From the NCBI GenBank assembly GCA_041390825.1, contig JAWKPF010000004.1, positions 206,249 through 270,248 on the forward strand: a DNA stretch of 64,000 nucleotides, in the 5' to 3' direction. Shown here piece after piece: positions 57,618 to 64,000 of this stretch (position 1 is the stretch's first letter; every line of letters begins with the position of its first letter). Made by a program: the position numbers and the translations under genes. The DNA comes from Thermomicrobiales bacterium. GTDB lineage: Bacteria > Chloroflexota > Chloroflexia > Thermomicrobiales > UBA6265. The notes under the pieces are model-generated. The model searched no databases. It worked only from the letters and a program-made list of their open reading frames with translations, and was not told where the DNA came from.

Positions 57618-57759
57618 CAGAGCGGTTCTTCACCGAAGTGCCTGCCATCGCAAAGAAGCGTGACGTTGTTGCCCTCGCTGTGGCGAGGAGATCCCTCCGC
57701 TCCGCCTCAGTCGGGATGACGGCATTCGCACGGCAGGCACGTGTCTCGGCAACCGCTCT
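57618..57759. mobile_element. MITE-like element, copy 2
   Basis: A 142-bp element with perfect outer ends AGAGCGGTT (57618-57626) and AACCGCTCT (57751-57759) and the inner pair AGTGCCTGCC / GGCAGGCACG. It matches 7118-7258 nearly base for base. It fills most of the gap 57344-57757 between two - strand genes; in the rest of that gap (57344-57617) nothing is recognised. Its right end forms the TAG stop codon of the next gene. Copy 2 is the better-preserved one. Confidence 0.82.
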
Positions 57760-58003
57760 AGCGTGACGGACCGCCCCAGCCATCGAAAAGGTCGATCAGG
57801 CATTCACACAGCGCCGCTGACTCGCGCATCTCTTCGCGCAGCGACTCCACCAGCGCCGCCTTGCCGAAATCGAGCGCCGGCGCGCCCATCATGCGGGTGG
57901 CCGCCTCGGTGCCGGCCCGTTTGAGATAGTTTGCTGTGACATCGAGCGCGTCCCGCTCCTGTGGAGACGGCGCGGAAAAGAGTGGGATCACCTGCCCAGA
58001 CAT
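57758..58003 (-). CDS. small helical protein of unknown function
   Basis: An 81-residue acidic protein, start at ATG 58003 with GAGAGG upstream. It opens MSGQVIPLFSAPSPQERDAL and is predicted mainly helical (TANYLKRAGTEAATRMM, VESLREEMRESAALCECLID). It ends just after GWGG, where the MITE-like element supplies the stop codon; the original gene may have been longer. No family is recognised, and there is no membrane segment or signal. Confidence 0.6.
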   Translation of the reverse strand: MSGQVIPLFSAPSPQERDALDVTANYLKRAGTEAATRMMGAPALDFGKAALVESLREEMRESAALCECLIDLFDGWGGPSR

Positions 58004-58179
58004 TGGCCCGAACCTCTCGTTGCTTTGCCGATCCGCACGCCCCCGCATGCGGGTTCCCCCACCCTCGCATTGCGTCGGTTGGATGGTTCGGAGCGGCTGC
58101 CCCGGTTTGCGAATGCCCGAACCATCCAAGCGACGAGTAGATCATATGTTCTACCTGGTGATCGCGTCAAGCGGAAAAC

Positions 58180-58208
58180 GGCTCGTGGGGGACTTCCTCA
58201 CGAGCCGC
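58180..58208 (-). terminator. terminator-like hairpin after the calcium-repeat gene
   Basis: CGGCTCGTG (58180-58188) and CACGAGCCG (58200-58208) pair perfectly around an 11-base loop, 23 bases past the stop codon at 58231. Confidence 0.6.
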
Positions 58209-58230
58209 GATTACCGAAGAAGGCGATGGG

Positions 58231-59679
58231 CTAGACGATCGGGCCCGGATCGTTCGCGTCGAGCGGATCGTAGCCGTCGTTGATCTCGAATCCGTCCGAG
58301 AAGCCGTCGTCATCGGTATCCGAATCGTTTGGATCGGTCATGAAATCGGTCACTTCGTTGTAGTCCCAGACACCGTCGCTGTCGCTGTCCGGCATCATCG
58401 GATTCGTGAAGTAGACCTTCGCCTCCTCATAGTCCCCAAGCATGTCACCATCGCCATCCGGCGAGTTTGGCCGGGACCCATAGACCTTCACTTCCTCGTA
58501 ATCGGTGAGGCCGTCGCCGTCGAGATCCGGAGTCTCCGAACTCGCGTTGTAGAGCACTTCCTCGAGGTCGTTCAGACCGTCACCATCGGAGTCGTACTTG
58601 GTCGGATCGGAGTCCTCGTAGTTCAGTTCGTCGTGATCGCTCAGTCCATCTCCGTCGGTATCGGGATTGGCCGGATCGGTTCCCTGCTGGGTAACTTCGT
58701 TGTAGTCGGGCAGCCCATCGCCGTCGGTATCCATCGAGGTCGGGCTCGAACCGTAGATATGCACCTCGTCGCCGTCGCTCAGGCCATCCTGGTCGGAGTC
58801 GGGATTGTTCGGATCCGATCCCAGGGCCGCTTCGTCGTCGTCATAGAGTCCGTCACCGTCGGAATCGACCTTGATCGTCGGCACCGTGCCGCCTGCCTGA
58901 CCTCCGCCGGCTGGACCTGTGGTCTCACCAGCATTGTCAACCGGTGCCTCGCTCTCGACAGAAGGTCCGACAAGATCGAGCGCGTTGCCAAGGGTCACTG
59001 CCAGCACAACTGACGCTGGATCGACGCCGCTCACCGGGGTCGAGTCGTCGAGATCGATCGCGTCTCCAGCGTCAAGCAACGCCGATGCGCCTTCGGCATC
59101 CTCCACGATGACCGAACCCTCCAGCACCAGCAACAGACCGGCGCCCGACTCGGACTCGAGCACGATCTCCTCCATCTGGCCCAGTTCGGTTCGGAGCAGC
59201 TCCATGTCCCGCATGCCCGCGACATCGACGTACATGTCGCCCATGTATTCGGCAGTGTCTGGCGGATTGGTGTCCAGCTCGATGCTCAACAGGGAGGCGC
59301 TCCCCAACGGCTCGACCCGATACGCGTCTCCGGCGGCGAGCGCCGCCGCTTCTTGCGCGCCCAGGAGCAACGCGTTGCCATTCGTCTCGGCCCGGACCAG
59401 TGTCGACCCATCGGTCCCCACCAGGAACATCGGATCGTCCCCGGGCAGGGTGAGTCCAGCGGCATCGACCGTCTGCTGACGCACCATGAATGCCACGCGG
59501 CCCTCGGGCAGATCGACCAACTGCTGGGCAATTACCTGAGATGCCGTGTGCCGTGCTCCGCCATCGACACCTTGACCCATCGACGCCTCGAACGAGCCGC
59601 CAAGAACCACTGCCGCCGCCAAGCCTGGCACAAGCAATCGGCCACAGAGGGTATATCCAAATCGTCGCCGTACGTTCAT
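58231..59679 (-). CDS. secreted calcium-binding protein with thrombospondin type-3-like repeats and cupin-like domain
   Basis: A 482-residue exported protein, start at ATG 59679, signal peptide about 1-35 (VPGLAAAVVLGGSFEASMGQ). Residues about 45-235 are beta-rich with a cupin-like stretch (GAGLLLVLEGSVIVEDAEGA). After a Gly/Pro linker come eight or nine tandem units of the form D-x-D-x-D-G-x-x-D-x-x-E (DSDGDGLYDDDEAALGSDP, DTDGDGLPDYNEVTQQGTDP, and so on to the end). Each would bind calcium as in thrombospondin type-3 or OmpA-linker repeats. Such proteins usually serve adhesion or calcium-stabilised surface structures. The neighbours give no further hint. Confidence 0.85.
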   Translation of the reverse strand: MNVRRRFGYTLCGRLLVPGLAAAVVLGGSFEASMGQGVDGGARHTASQVIAQQLVDLPEGRVAFMVRQQTVDAAGLTLPGDDPMFLVGTDGSTLVRAETNGNALLLGAQEAAALAAGDAYRVEPLGSASLLSIELDTNPPDTAEYMGDMYVDVAGMRDMELLRTELGQMEEIVLESESGAGLLLVLEGSVIVEDAEGASALLDAGDAIDLDDSTPVSGVDPASVVLAVTLGNALDLVGPSVESEAPVDNAGETTGPAGGGQAGGTVPTIKVDSDGDGLYDDDEAALGSDPNNPDSDQDGLSDGDEVHIYGSSPTSMDTDGDGLPDYNEVTQQGTDPANPDTDGDGLSDHDELNYEDSDPTKYDSDGDGLNDLEEVLYNASSETPDLDGDGLTDYEEVKVYGSRPNSPDGDGDMLGDYEEAKVYFTNPMMPDSDSDGVWDYNEVTDFMTDPNDSDTDDDGFSDGFEINDGYDPLDANDPGPIV

Positions 59680-60013
59680 TCCAACTATCCCTTCATCATC
59701 TATTTCGGATCAACATCGAGTCGCGTCGTTCTATCGGGCGACCGCCCGTCTTGAGAGTTTGCAGACCTCCTCTTCGCTGATTCGCTCGCCCCACGCAAGC
59801 AACGAGTCGATTCTGCTGTGGATCGATCTGGACGAAAAGGTGCACTTCTGCGTAATTCGCTTCAGATACTGGATAGTCAATCTGCCCATGCGGCATACAG
59901 CGTTGCGCCATTGCGTAAGTAGTTTTGCGTTCCGCTTGACCGCGAGGCCGCGCCTCCGCAAGAATGCATCAATAGTTGACTAGTCAAAATCCGAATTGCT
60001 GGAGAGGTTGCAC
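59680..60013. other. intergenic region upstream of modA, no gene called
   Basis: This 334-base region is less GC-rich than its surroundings and lies between two divergent genes. Short open frames exist on both strands (for example ATG 59759 on the + strand, 74 codons), but none has a ribosome site or family similarity that I can see. The only distinct element is the palindrome at 59974-59985. Confidence 0.5.
59974..59985. promoter_or_regulatory. 12-bp perfect palindrome upstream of modA
   Basis: TTGACTAGTCAA lies 28 bases before the modA start codon in an AT-rich setting (ATAG before, AAT after). It is a fitting operator for a dimeric repressor of the MarR, GntR or similar type, and could cover a -35 hexamer, since it begins with TTGACT. 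It does not resemble the ModE site I know. Confidence 0.5.
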
Positions 60014-60916
60014 ATGCGTTTCCGTCGTTCAGGAATGTCCTTGTTGATCGGGCTCATGCTCATGGTGTCCGCGCTGGCCGCCCGGCCCGCTGTGACCACG
60101 GCGCAGATCGAGCCATGGGCGTGTGAGGCTCCCGCCGCTGCTCCAGCCGCGAGCCCGGCGGCAGAGGAAGGCGCAGAAACCGCGGCCGAGGTGGTTCCCT
60201 TCCCGGAAAACGCCGGCACCGTCACGATTTTCGCGGCGGCCTCGCTCACCGATGCGTTCACCGAGGTCGAGACTACGCTCGAAGCCGCCAACCCCGGTCT
60301 CGATATCGTCAACAACTTCGCCGGTTCGCAGGCGCTGGTCACGCAATTGACCGAAGGCGCCCCGGCCGATGTGGCCGCGTTCGCCTCGAACACGGCCATG
60401 AGCAACGCCATCGAGGCGGGAACCGTCACCGCGGAACCGCAAACCTTCGTCGAGAATCTCTTGACCGTTGTCGTTCCGGCCGACAATCCGGCTGGCATCA
60501 GTTCGGCTGCCGATCTCGCCAAACCGGGCATCAAGCTGGTCCTCGCGCAGGAGGACGTTCCGGTCGGCGGCTACTCCCGCGAGAGCATCTGCAATATGGC
60601 TGCCGATACTGCCACCTACGGCGACGACTTCGTAGCCAACGTGGCCGGAAACGTCGTCTCCGAGGAAGACAACGTCCGCGCTGTGCTCAGCAAGGTTGCT
60701 CTGGGGGAGGCCGATGCCGGCATCGTCTATACCTCGGACGTGACCGACGATGTGGTTGCCATTGCAATCCCGGAAACGGTCAACGAGATCGCCACCTATC
60801 CGATTGCGCCGGTTGCTGCTGGGAACCAGGATGCCGCCGCTGCGTATATCTCCTACATCCTGTCGCCGGACGGACAGGCCATTCTCGAGTCCTACGGGTT
60901 CATTCCCGTCGACTAA
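60014..60916 (+). CDS. modA: molybdate ABC transporter substrate-binding protein
   Basis: A 300-residue exported binding protein. The start ATG 60014 follows GGAGAGG. A signal peptide (about 1-31) is followed by an Ala/Glu/Pro linker to about 65, longer than usual. The core has the ModA entry VTIFAAASLTDAFTEVETTL, FAGSQALVTQLTEGAPADV, and NNLLTVVVPADN-type and VPVGGYSRESICNM strands, then VLSKVALGEADAGIVYTSDV, typical for molybdate/tungstate binders. The permease gene modB follows 150 bases later. No ATPase (modC) is found in the window. A palindrome lies in the leader. Confidence 0.9.
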   Translation: MRFRRSGMSLLIGLMLMVSALAARPAVTTAQIEPWACEAPAAAPAASPAAEEGAETAAEVVPFPENAGTVTIFAAASLTDAFTEVETTLEAANPGLDIVNNFAGSQALVTQLTEGAPADVAAFASNTAMSNAIEAGTVTAEPQTFVENLLTVVVPADNPAGISSAADLAKPGIKLVLAQEDVPVGGYSRESICNMAADTATYGDDFVANVAGNVVSEEDNVRAVLSKVALGEADAGIVYTSDVTDDVVAIAIPETVNEIATYPIAPVAAGNQDAAAAYISYILSPDGQAILESYGFIPVD

Positions 60917-61065
60917 TTGTTGGCGGCGGCATCTCCGTCCTCGATTGCCGTCGTCACGAACTGCTCCATGCGACCGCCATGCGCCATCCGTTCGGCTGCG
61001 TGGCGGTCGCACTATGATTGGTCACCCCGCCTGGACCAGTAGATTGCAGCTCGCTACGCACAGGA

Positions 61066-61911
61066 ATGGAGCGCGCAGCTATTTCGTCGCAAACGAACCA
61101 GTACCGATCTCACGGGCTCATGCGCATCGGACGTTGGCTGGCACTGCTTGCCGCCGCGGCGATGATCGGCTTTCTTGCGCTTCCCCTGGTCAGCCTGTTG
61201 TGGCGCACGATCGAGCGCTTCGATGGCGTTTCCGAACGTACCGCCACCACGCTACGTGAGGCGCTCTCCCTTTCGCTGGTGACGACCACCATTTCGATGT
61301 CCATTGTGCTCCTGTTCGGCACGCCGCTCGCCTTTCTGCTCGGCCGGCACGCGTTTCGTGGCAAGAACGCGCTGGAAACCCTGATCGATCTCCCCATCGT
61401 CCTCCCACCGGCGGTAGCGGGCCTCGCGCTCCTGATGGCGTTCGGGCGACGCGGCCTGGTGGGGGAGTATCTCGACCAGCACTTCGGCATCACCATTGGC
61501 TTCACGTCCACCGCGGTCGTCATGGCCCAGATCTTCGTGGCTACGCCGTTCTATGTGCGCGCCGCGCGTGCCGGCTTTGCTCGCTACGACAAGGGCATGG
61601 AAGAAGTTGCCGCCGACCTCGGCGCCGATCCCTGGCGGGTGCTGCGCAGTGTCACGCTGCCAATGGCTCGACCCGCGATCGGTGCGGGACTCGTGCTCGC
61701 CTGGGCGCGAGCGCTGGGCGAGTTTGGCGCCACCATCATGTTCGCCGGTTCGATCGCCGGCAGAACCGAGACCATGCCGCTGGCCGTCTATGGCCGCTAC
61801 GAGGCCGGCGACTTGAACACTGCCCTGCTCCTCTCCGTCATCCTCGTCGCCTGCGCCACCCTGGTGCTGCTCTCGGTGCGCATCTCGAACCGCGCGAACG
61901 GATTCGATTGA
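61066..61911 (+). CDS. modB: molybdate ABC transporter permease
   Basis: A 281-residue inner-membrane permease with about five to six helices. LLAAAAMIGFLALPLVSLLW is the first helix. The ATPase-contact loop EEVAADLGADPWRVLRSVTL, then PMARPAIGAGLVLAWARALG with GEFGATIMFAGSI, is diagnostic for ModB. The start is uncertain: ATG 61066 has AGGA directly before it, and ATG 61120 begins just ahead of the first helix. It pairs with modA. The usual modC is replaced by an aldolase gene, so an ATPase encoded elsewhere must energise it. Confidence 0.87.
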   Translation: MERAAISSQTNQYRSHGLMRIGRWLALLAAAAMIGFLALPLVSLLWRTIERFDGVSERTATTLREALSLSLVTTTISMSIVLLFGTPLAFLLGRHAFRGKNALETLIDLPIVLPPAVAGLALLMAFGRRGLVGEYLDQHFGITIGFTSTAVVMAQIFVATPFYVRAARAGFARYDKGMEEVAADLGADPWRVLRSVTLPMARPAIGAGLVLAWARALGEFGATIMFAGSIAGRTETMPLAVYGRYEAGDLNTALLLSVILVACATLVLLSVRISNRANGFD

Positions 61912-62098
61912 CCGGAAACGGGCCGAGACTGTTGTCGCTCGAGACGCGCGCGCGGAGCATTGTTGCTGCCCAATCTGATCTCGATGCGCACCGGCCGGAA
62001 TTCCAATCCTGGGAAACCACGCACCGGGCTCCAAACCTCCCGCGTACAATCCCAGCCAACACTGCCGTTCGCCCCGTTCGCCAAAAGGATGAATCCCC

Positions 62099-62929
62099 AT
62101 GCGCGTCAATCACGTCAAGCGCCGCCTGGCTGCTGGAGAGCCGTCGATCGGCACCTGGCTTTCGCTTCCCAGTCCGGAAGCAGCCGAGTTCGTTTCGCGG
62201 CTGGGGTTCGATTGGCTCGTGGTCGATACCGAGCACAATCCAATCGACATTCTGACGCTCTCGCGCATGTTTGGCGCCATCACGACCGGCGGAGTCGCCC
62301 CAATGGTTCGCATTCCGTGGAACCATCCCGAGAACTTCAAGCGCGTGCTCGACGCTGGCGCCTGGGGCGTCGTGGTCCCGATGGTCAACAGCCGCGAGGA
62401 GGCCGAACGCGCCGCCGAAGCTACCTTTTTCCCGCCAAAAGGCAAGCGCAGCGTTGGCGGAAGCATGACCGGCACCCGCTTCGACACCTCCGGCGGCGAC
62501 TATCTCAAACACGCGGACGACGAAATCTGCCTGATCCTGCAGATCGAGCATATCGACGCGGTCGAGAAGTGCGATGAGATCCTGAGCGTACCCGGTGTCG
62601 CCGGATGTTTCATCGGACCGAACGACCTCGCCGCTTCGATGGGTATCGGTCTTGGCGTTCCACTCGAGTGGGATCATCCGCAGATCGTCGAAGCCATTGC
62701 TCACGTCTGCAAAACCTCCAAAGAGGTCGGCGTTGCGCCTGGCATTCACACCTCGGGCGCGGCGGGCATCAACCAGCGCATCGAAGAAGGATTCCAGTTC
62801 CTTGCCATGGCCAGCGAGTCCAAGTATCTGGTTGGCGGTCTCTCCAGCGATCTGGCCAAGACCAATTGGACGCCCTCTGAACGCGCCACGATTGGCGGAG
62901 ATGAGACCGGAAGCGCGGTTCGCTACTGA
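62099..62929 (+). CDS. HpcH/HpaI-family aldolase
   Basis: A 276-residue TIM-barrel aldolase cleaving or making 2-keto-3-deoxy or 4-hydroxy-2-ketoacids, like HpaI, RhmA and GarL. It shows PSIGTWLSLPSPEAAEFVSR, GFDWLVVDTEHNPID (with the base Glu/His pair), MVRIPWNHPENFKRVLDAGA, and the metal-binding ILQIEHIDAVEKCDEI with VAGCFIGPNDLAASMG. The start is ATG 62099 with AAAAGGA upstream. It follows modB by 187 bases; no linked sugar-acid genes are present, so the substrate is unknown. Confidence 0.9.
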   Translation: MRVNHVKRRLAAGEPSIGTWLSLPSPEAAEFVSRLGFDWLVVDTEHNPIDILTLSRMFGAITTGGVAPMVRIPWNHPENFKRVLDAGAWGVVVPMVNSREEAERAAEATFFPPKGKRSVGGSMTGTRFDTSGGDYLKHADDEICLILQIEHIDAVEKCDEILSVPGVAGCFIGPNDLAASMGIGLGVPLEWDHPQIVEAIAHVCKTSKEVGVAPGIHTSGAAGINQRIEEGFQFLAMASESKYLVGGLSSDLAKTNWTPSERATIGGDETGSAVRY

Positions 62930-62948
62930 TCGATCGGGAACGAAACGC

Positions 62949-63560
62949 TCATTCCGTGGCCACGGCGAGGGGGCGCTCCCGCCGTGGCCATTGCCAACCG
63001 ATCACGAACGCGGTCGCCAGTGTCGCCCCAATCAGGGCCAATCCGGTGTCGCCAAGCGTGTCCGTGTACGCGGTGGCCAGCTCGGGCGAATTGCGCACGA
63101 AGGTGACGTACTCCAGCACCTCCCAGACATAGGCGGTCAACGCGGCGAACCCGATCATCAACCCGGCAGCCGCTTTCCGTCCCACCGGGAGCAGCAGGAG
63201 CACCTGCCCAAACGCCAGCGTCAAGATGCCCCAGTTCAGGAAATGATTGAAATCGTCCCACCAGTCGATCGTGTCGTAGAGGTTCAGCGCGTTGCCGGCT
63301 GTGTCGATCAGCAGCGGCAACACCACCAGAATGTCGAGCAGATACGGATAGGGCAGCTTCACCCCACGGCGACGAGCCAGCCACCACCCGATTGGCACCA
63401 CCACCATCGAGATCGGGTAGAAGACCGCGCGGGCATTCATCGCTTTGCCCTGGAACTGCTCCAGATCTGGCCGCGCCACCGCGAAGAGCAGCAACCCCAC
63501 CAGCGCGGCTTTCACCGCCGCATCGATCCAGAAGAGCCACGGCTTCGATTGCAGGCTCAT
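62949..63560 (-). CDS. multi-pass membrane protein, DUF2238-like
   Basis: A 203-residue protein with about six membrane helices. The central YDTIDWWDDFNHFLNWGILT contains the acidic and His residues seen in YjdF/DUF2238-type proteins, followed by WEVLEYVTF, also typical. The function is not known. Its ATG (63560) overlaps the TGA of the upstream LuxR-type regulator gene, so both are translated together, suggesting that the regulator and membrane protein act in one pathway. Confidence 0.75.
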   Translation of the reverse strand: MSLQSKPWLFWIDAAVKAALVGLLLFAVARPDLEQFQGKAMNARAVFYPISMVVVPIGWWLARRRGVKLPYPYLLDILVVLPLLIDTAGNALNLYDTIDWWDDFNHFLNWGILTLAFGQVLLLLPVGRKAAAGLMIGFAALTAYVWEVLEYVTFVRNSPELATAYTDTLGDTGLALIGATLATAFVIGWQWPRRERPLAVATE

Positions 63561-64000
63561 GGCAACCAGTCCTGTTCGTAAATCGCGGCAACCAGTTCTT
63601 TCTGATTGCGCATCCCCAGCTTGTTGAGAATGTGCTCGATATGTGTGCGGACCGTGCTTTCGCTAATGAAGAGCGCTTCGCCGATTTCCCCGGCGGTGTG
63701 TCCAGGCACCAGCCGCAGCACCTCCCGTTCCCGGGGTGACAACACCGCGAGCGCGTTCCTGCTGGCGTGTTTCGATTCGACTGGCGCTCGTGCTGGCGCG
63801 AAGGCAGCCGCTACTGCCTCGGGAGGTGTGAGCGCCGCGCCTTCAGCCATCAACTCCGCAAACCGATCCTGGCCGAGGTGCGCTTCCGCCTCCTCCAGAT
63901 TGCGTCGAAACCGTTCCCGGAACGGCACCTTGACCGATGCGCCCATGCTTGCGTGTAGGCTCTGGATCGAACCAGAGATCTGCGCGACGAGTTCGTAGTT
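63557..64000 (-). CDS. LuxR-family regulator, C-terminal part (5' end outside the window)
   Basis: The frame is open from the window edge (64000) through 147 codons to TGA 63557; an internal ATG at 63946 is probably not the start. The C-terminal ~65 residues form a LuxR/GerE helix-turn-helix: LSPREREVLRLVPGHTAGEI, then ALFISESTVRTHIEHILNKL. The preceding part (RERFRRNLEEAEAHLGQDRF, then ELMAEGAALTPPEAVAA) is typical of the end of the TPR region of LuxR proteins with ATPase and TPR domains, as found in MalT/AfsR-like or adenylate-cyclase-linked regulators. It is coupled to the membrane protein gene by an ATGA overlap. Confidence 0.85.
   Translation of the reverse strand, partial: NYELVAQISGSIQSLHASMGASVKVPFRERFRRNLEEAEAHLGQDRFAELMAEGAALTPPEAVAAAFAPARAPVESKHASRNALAVLSPREREVLRLVPGHTAGEIGEALFISESTVRTHIEHILNKLGMRNQKELVAAIYEQDWLP

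Noticed and set aside
59759..59983. 74-codon + strand frame upstream of modA
   Set aside because: No ribosome site and no recognisable features; it ends in the palindrome.

Overview
The window is GC-rich and densely coded on both strands. It reads like a Chloroflexota chromosome, most likely Thermomicrobia/Thermomicrobiales. That assignment is an inference from the style of the secreted proteins (Tat-type starts of the form MDxRRFDxL...RRxLLKG), the many solute-binding ABC components and the sulfur and iron handling genes; there is no rRNA or marker gene to settle it.

Layout. 1-9.3 kb: the tail of a LuxR-type regulator, a small protein overlapping an MMPL exporter, a two-domain rhodanese, an iron-siderophore-type binding protein followed by an enterochelin-esterase-like hydrolase, pterin dehydratase, and a frameshifted secreted gene. 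9.5-35.4 kb: phage particle and lysis genes, all on the + strand (small packaging-type protein, one-TM protein, terminase large subunit, capsid, amidase, holin-like, portal, adaptor, Mu gpF-like minor head protein, large structural protein). They are spread over 26 kb and separated by non-phage genes that are all on the - strand: six paralogous cysteine-rich Tat-type proteins, a nucleoside hydrolase, a ceramidase-like gene, DinB, an epimerase, a cyanophycin-synthetase-like enzyme and two secreted proteins. 35.5-48 kb: a second iron-type binding protein, a GAP-family membrane protein, a C69 peptidase, a YCII-like protein, a DsrE-TusA-SQR sulfur operon under a TACCC/GGGTA operator, a polyamine-type ABC operon and an M20 amidohydrolase. 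48-64 kb: an Asp-box repeat protein, a four-gene operon (DUF1622, ankyrin, YqhA, homocysteine methyltransferase), two GNAT enzymes, a UDP-glucuronate decarboxylase-like gene, a calcium-repeat protein, modAB without modC, an HpcH aldolase, and a membrane protein coupled to a LuxR regulator cut by the window edge.

Two window-wide patterns stand out. First, intergenic DNA repeatedly carries arrays of degenerate seven-base units that stay strictly in register (up to 25 units), with different unit sequences but always period seven; two genes take their last codons and stop from such arrays. Second, two other short repeat families occur: a ~142-bp MITE-like element with inverted ends (7.1 and 57.6 kb, with a fragment at 19.2 kb), one copy sitting inside a heptamer array, and a ~100-bp element at 2.9 and 48.1 kb.

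Four genes between 7.8 and 27.7 kb carry single-base frameshifts, mostly at short C or G runs. These may be assembly errors or real decay. The best candidate for an undescribed system is the dispersed but intact phage gene set with its opposite-strand cysteine-rich cargo, which resembles a domesticated particle (gene-transfer-agent-like) or a moron-loaded prophage.
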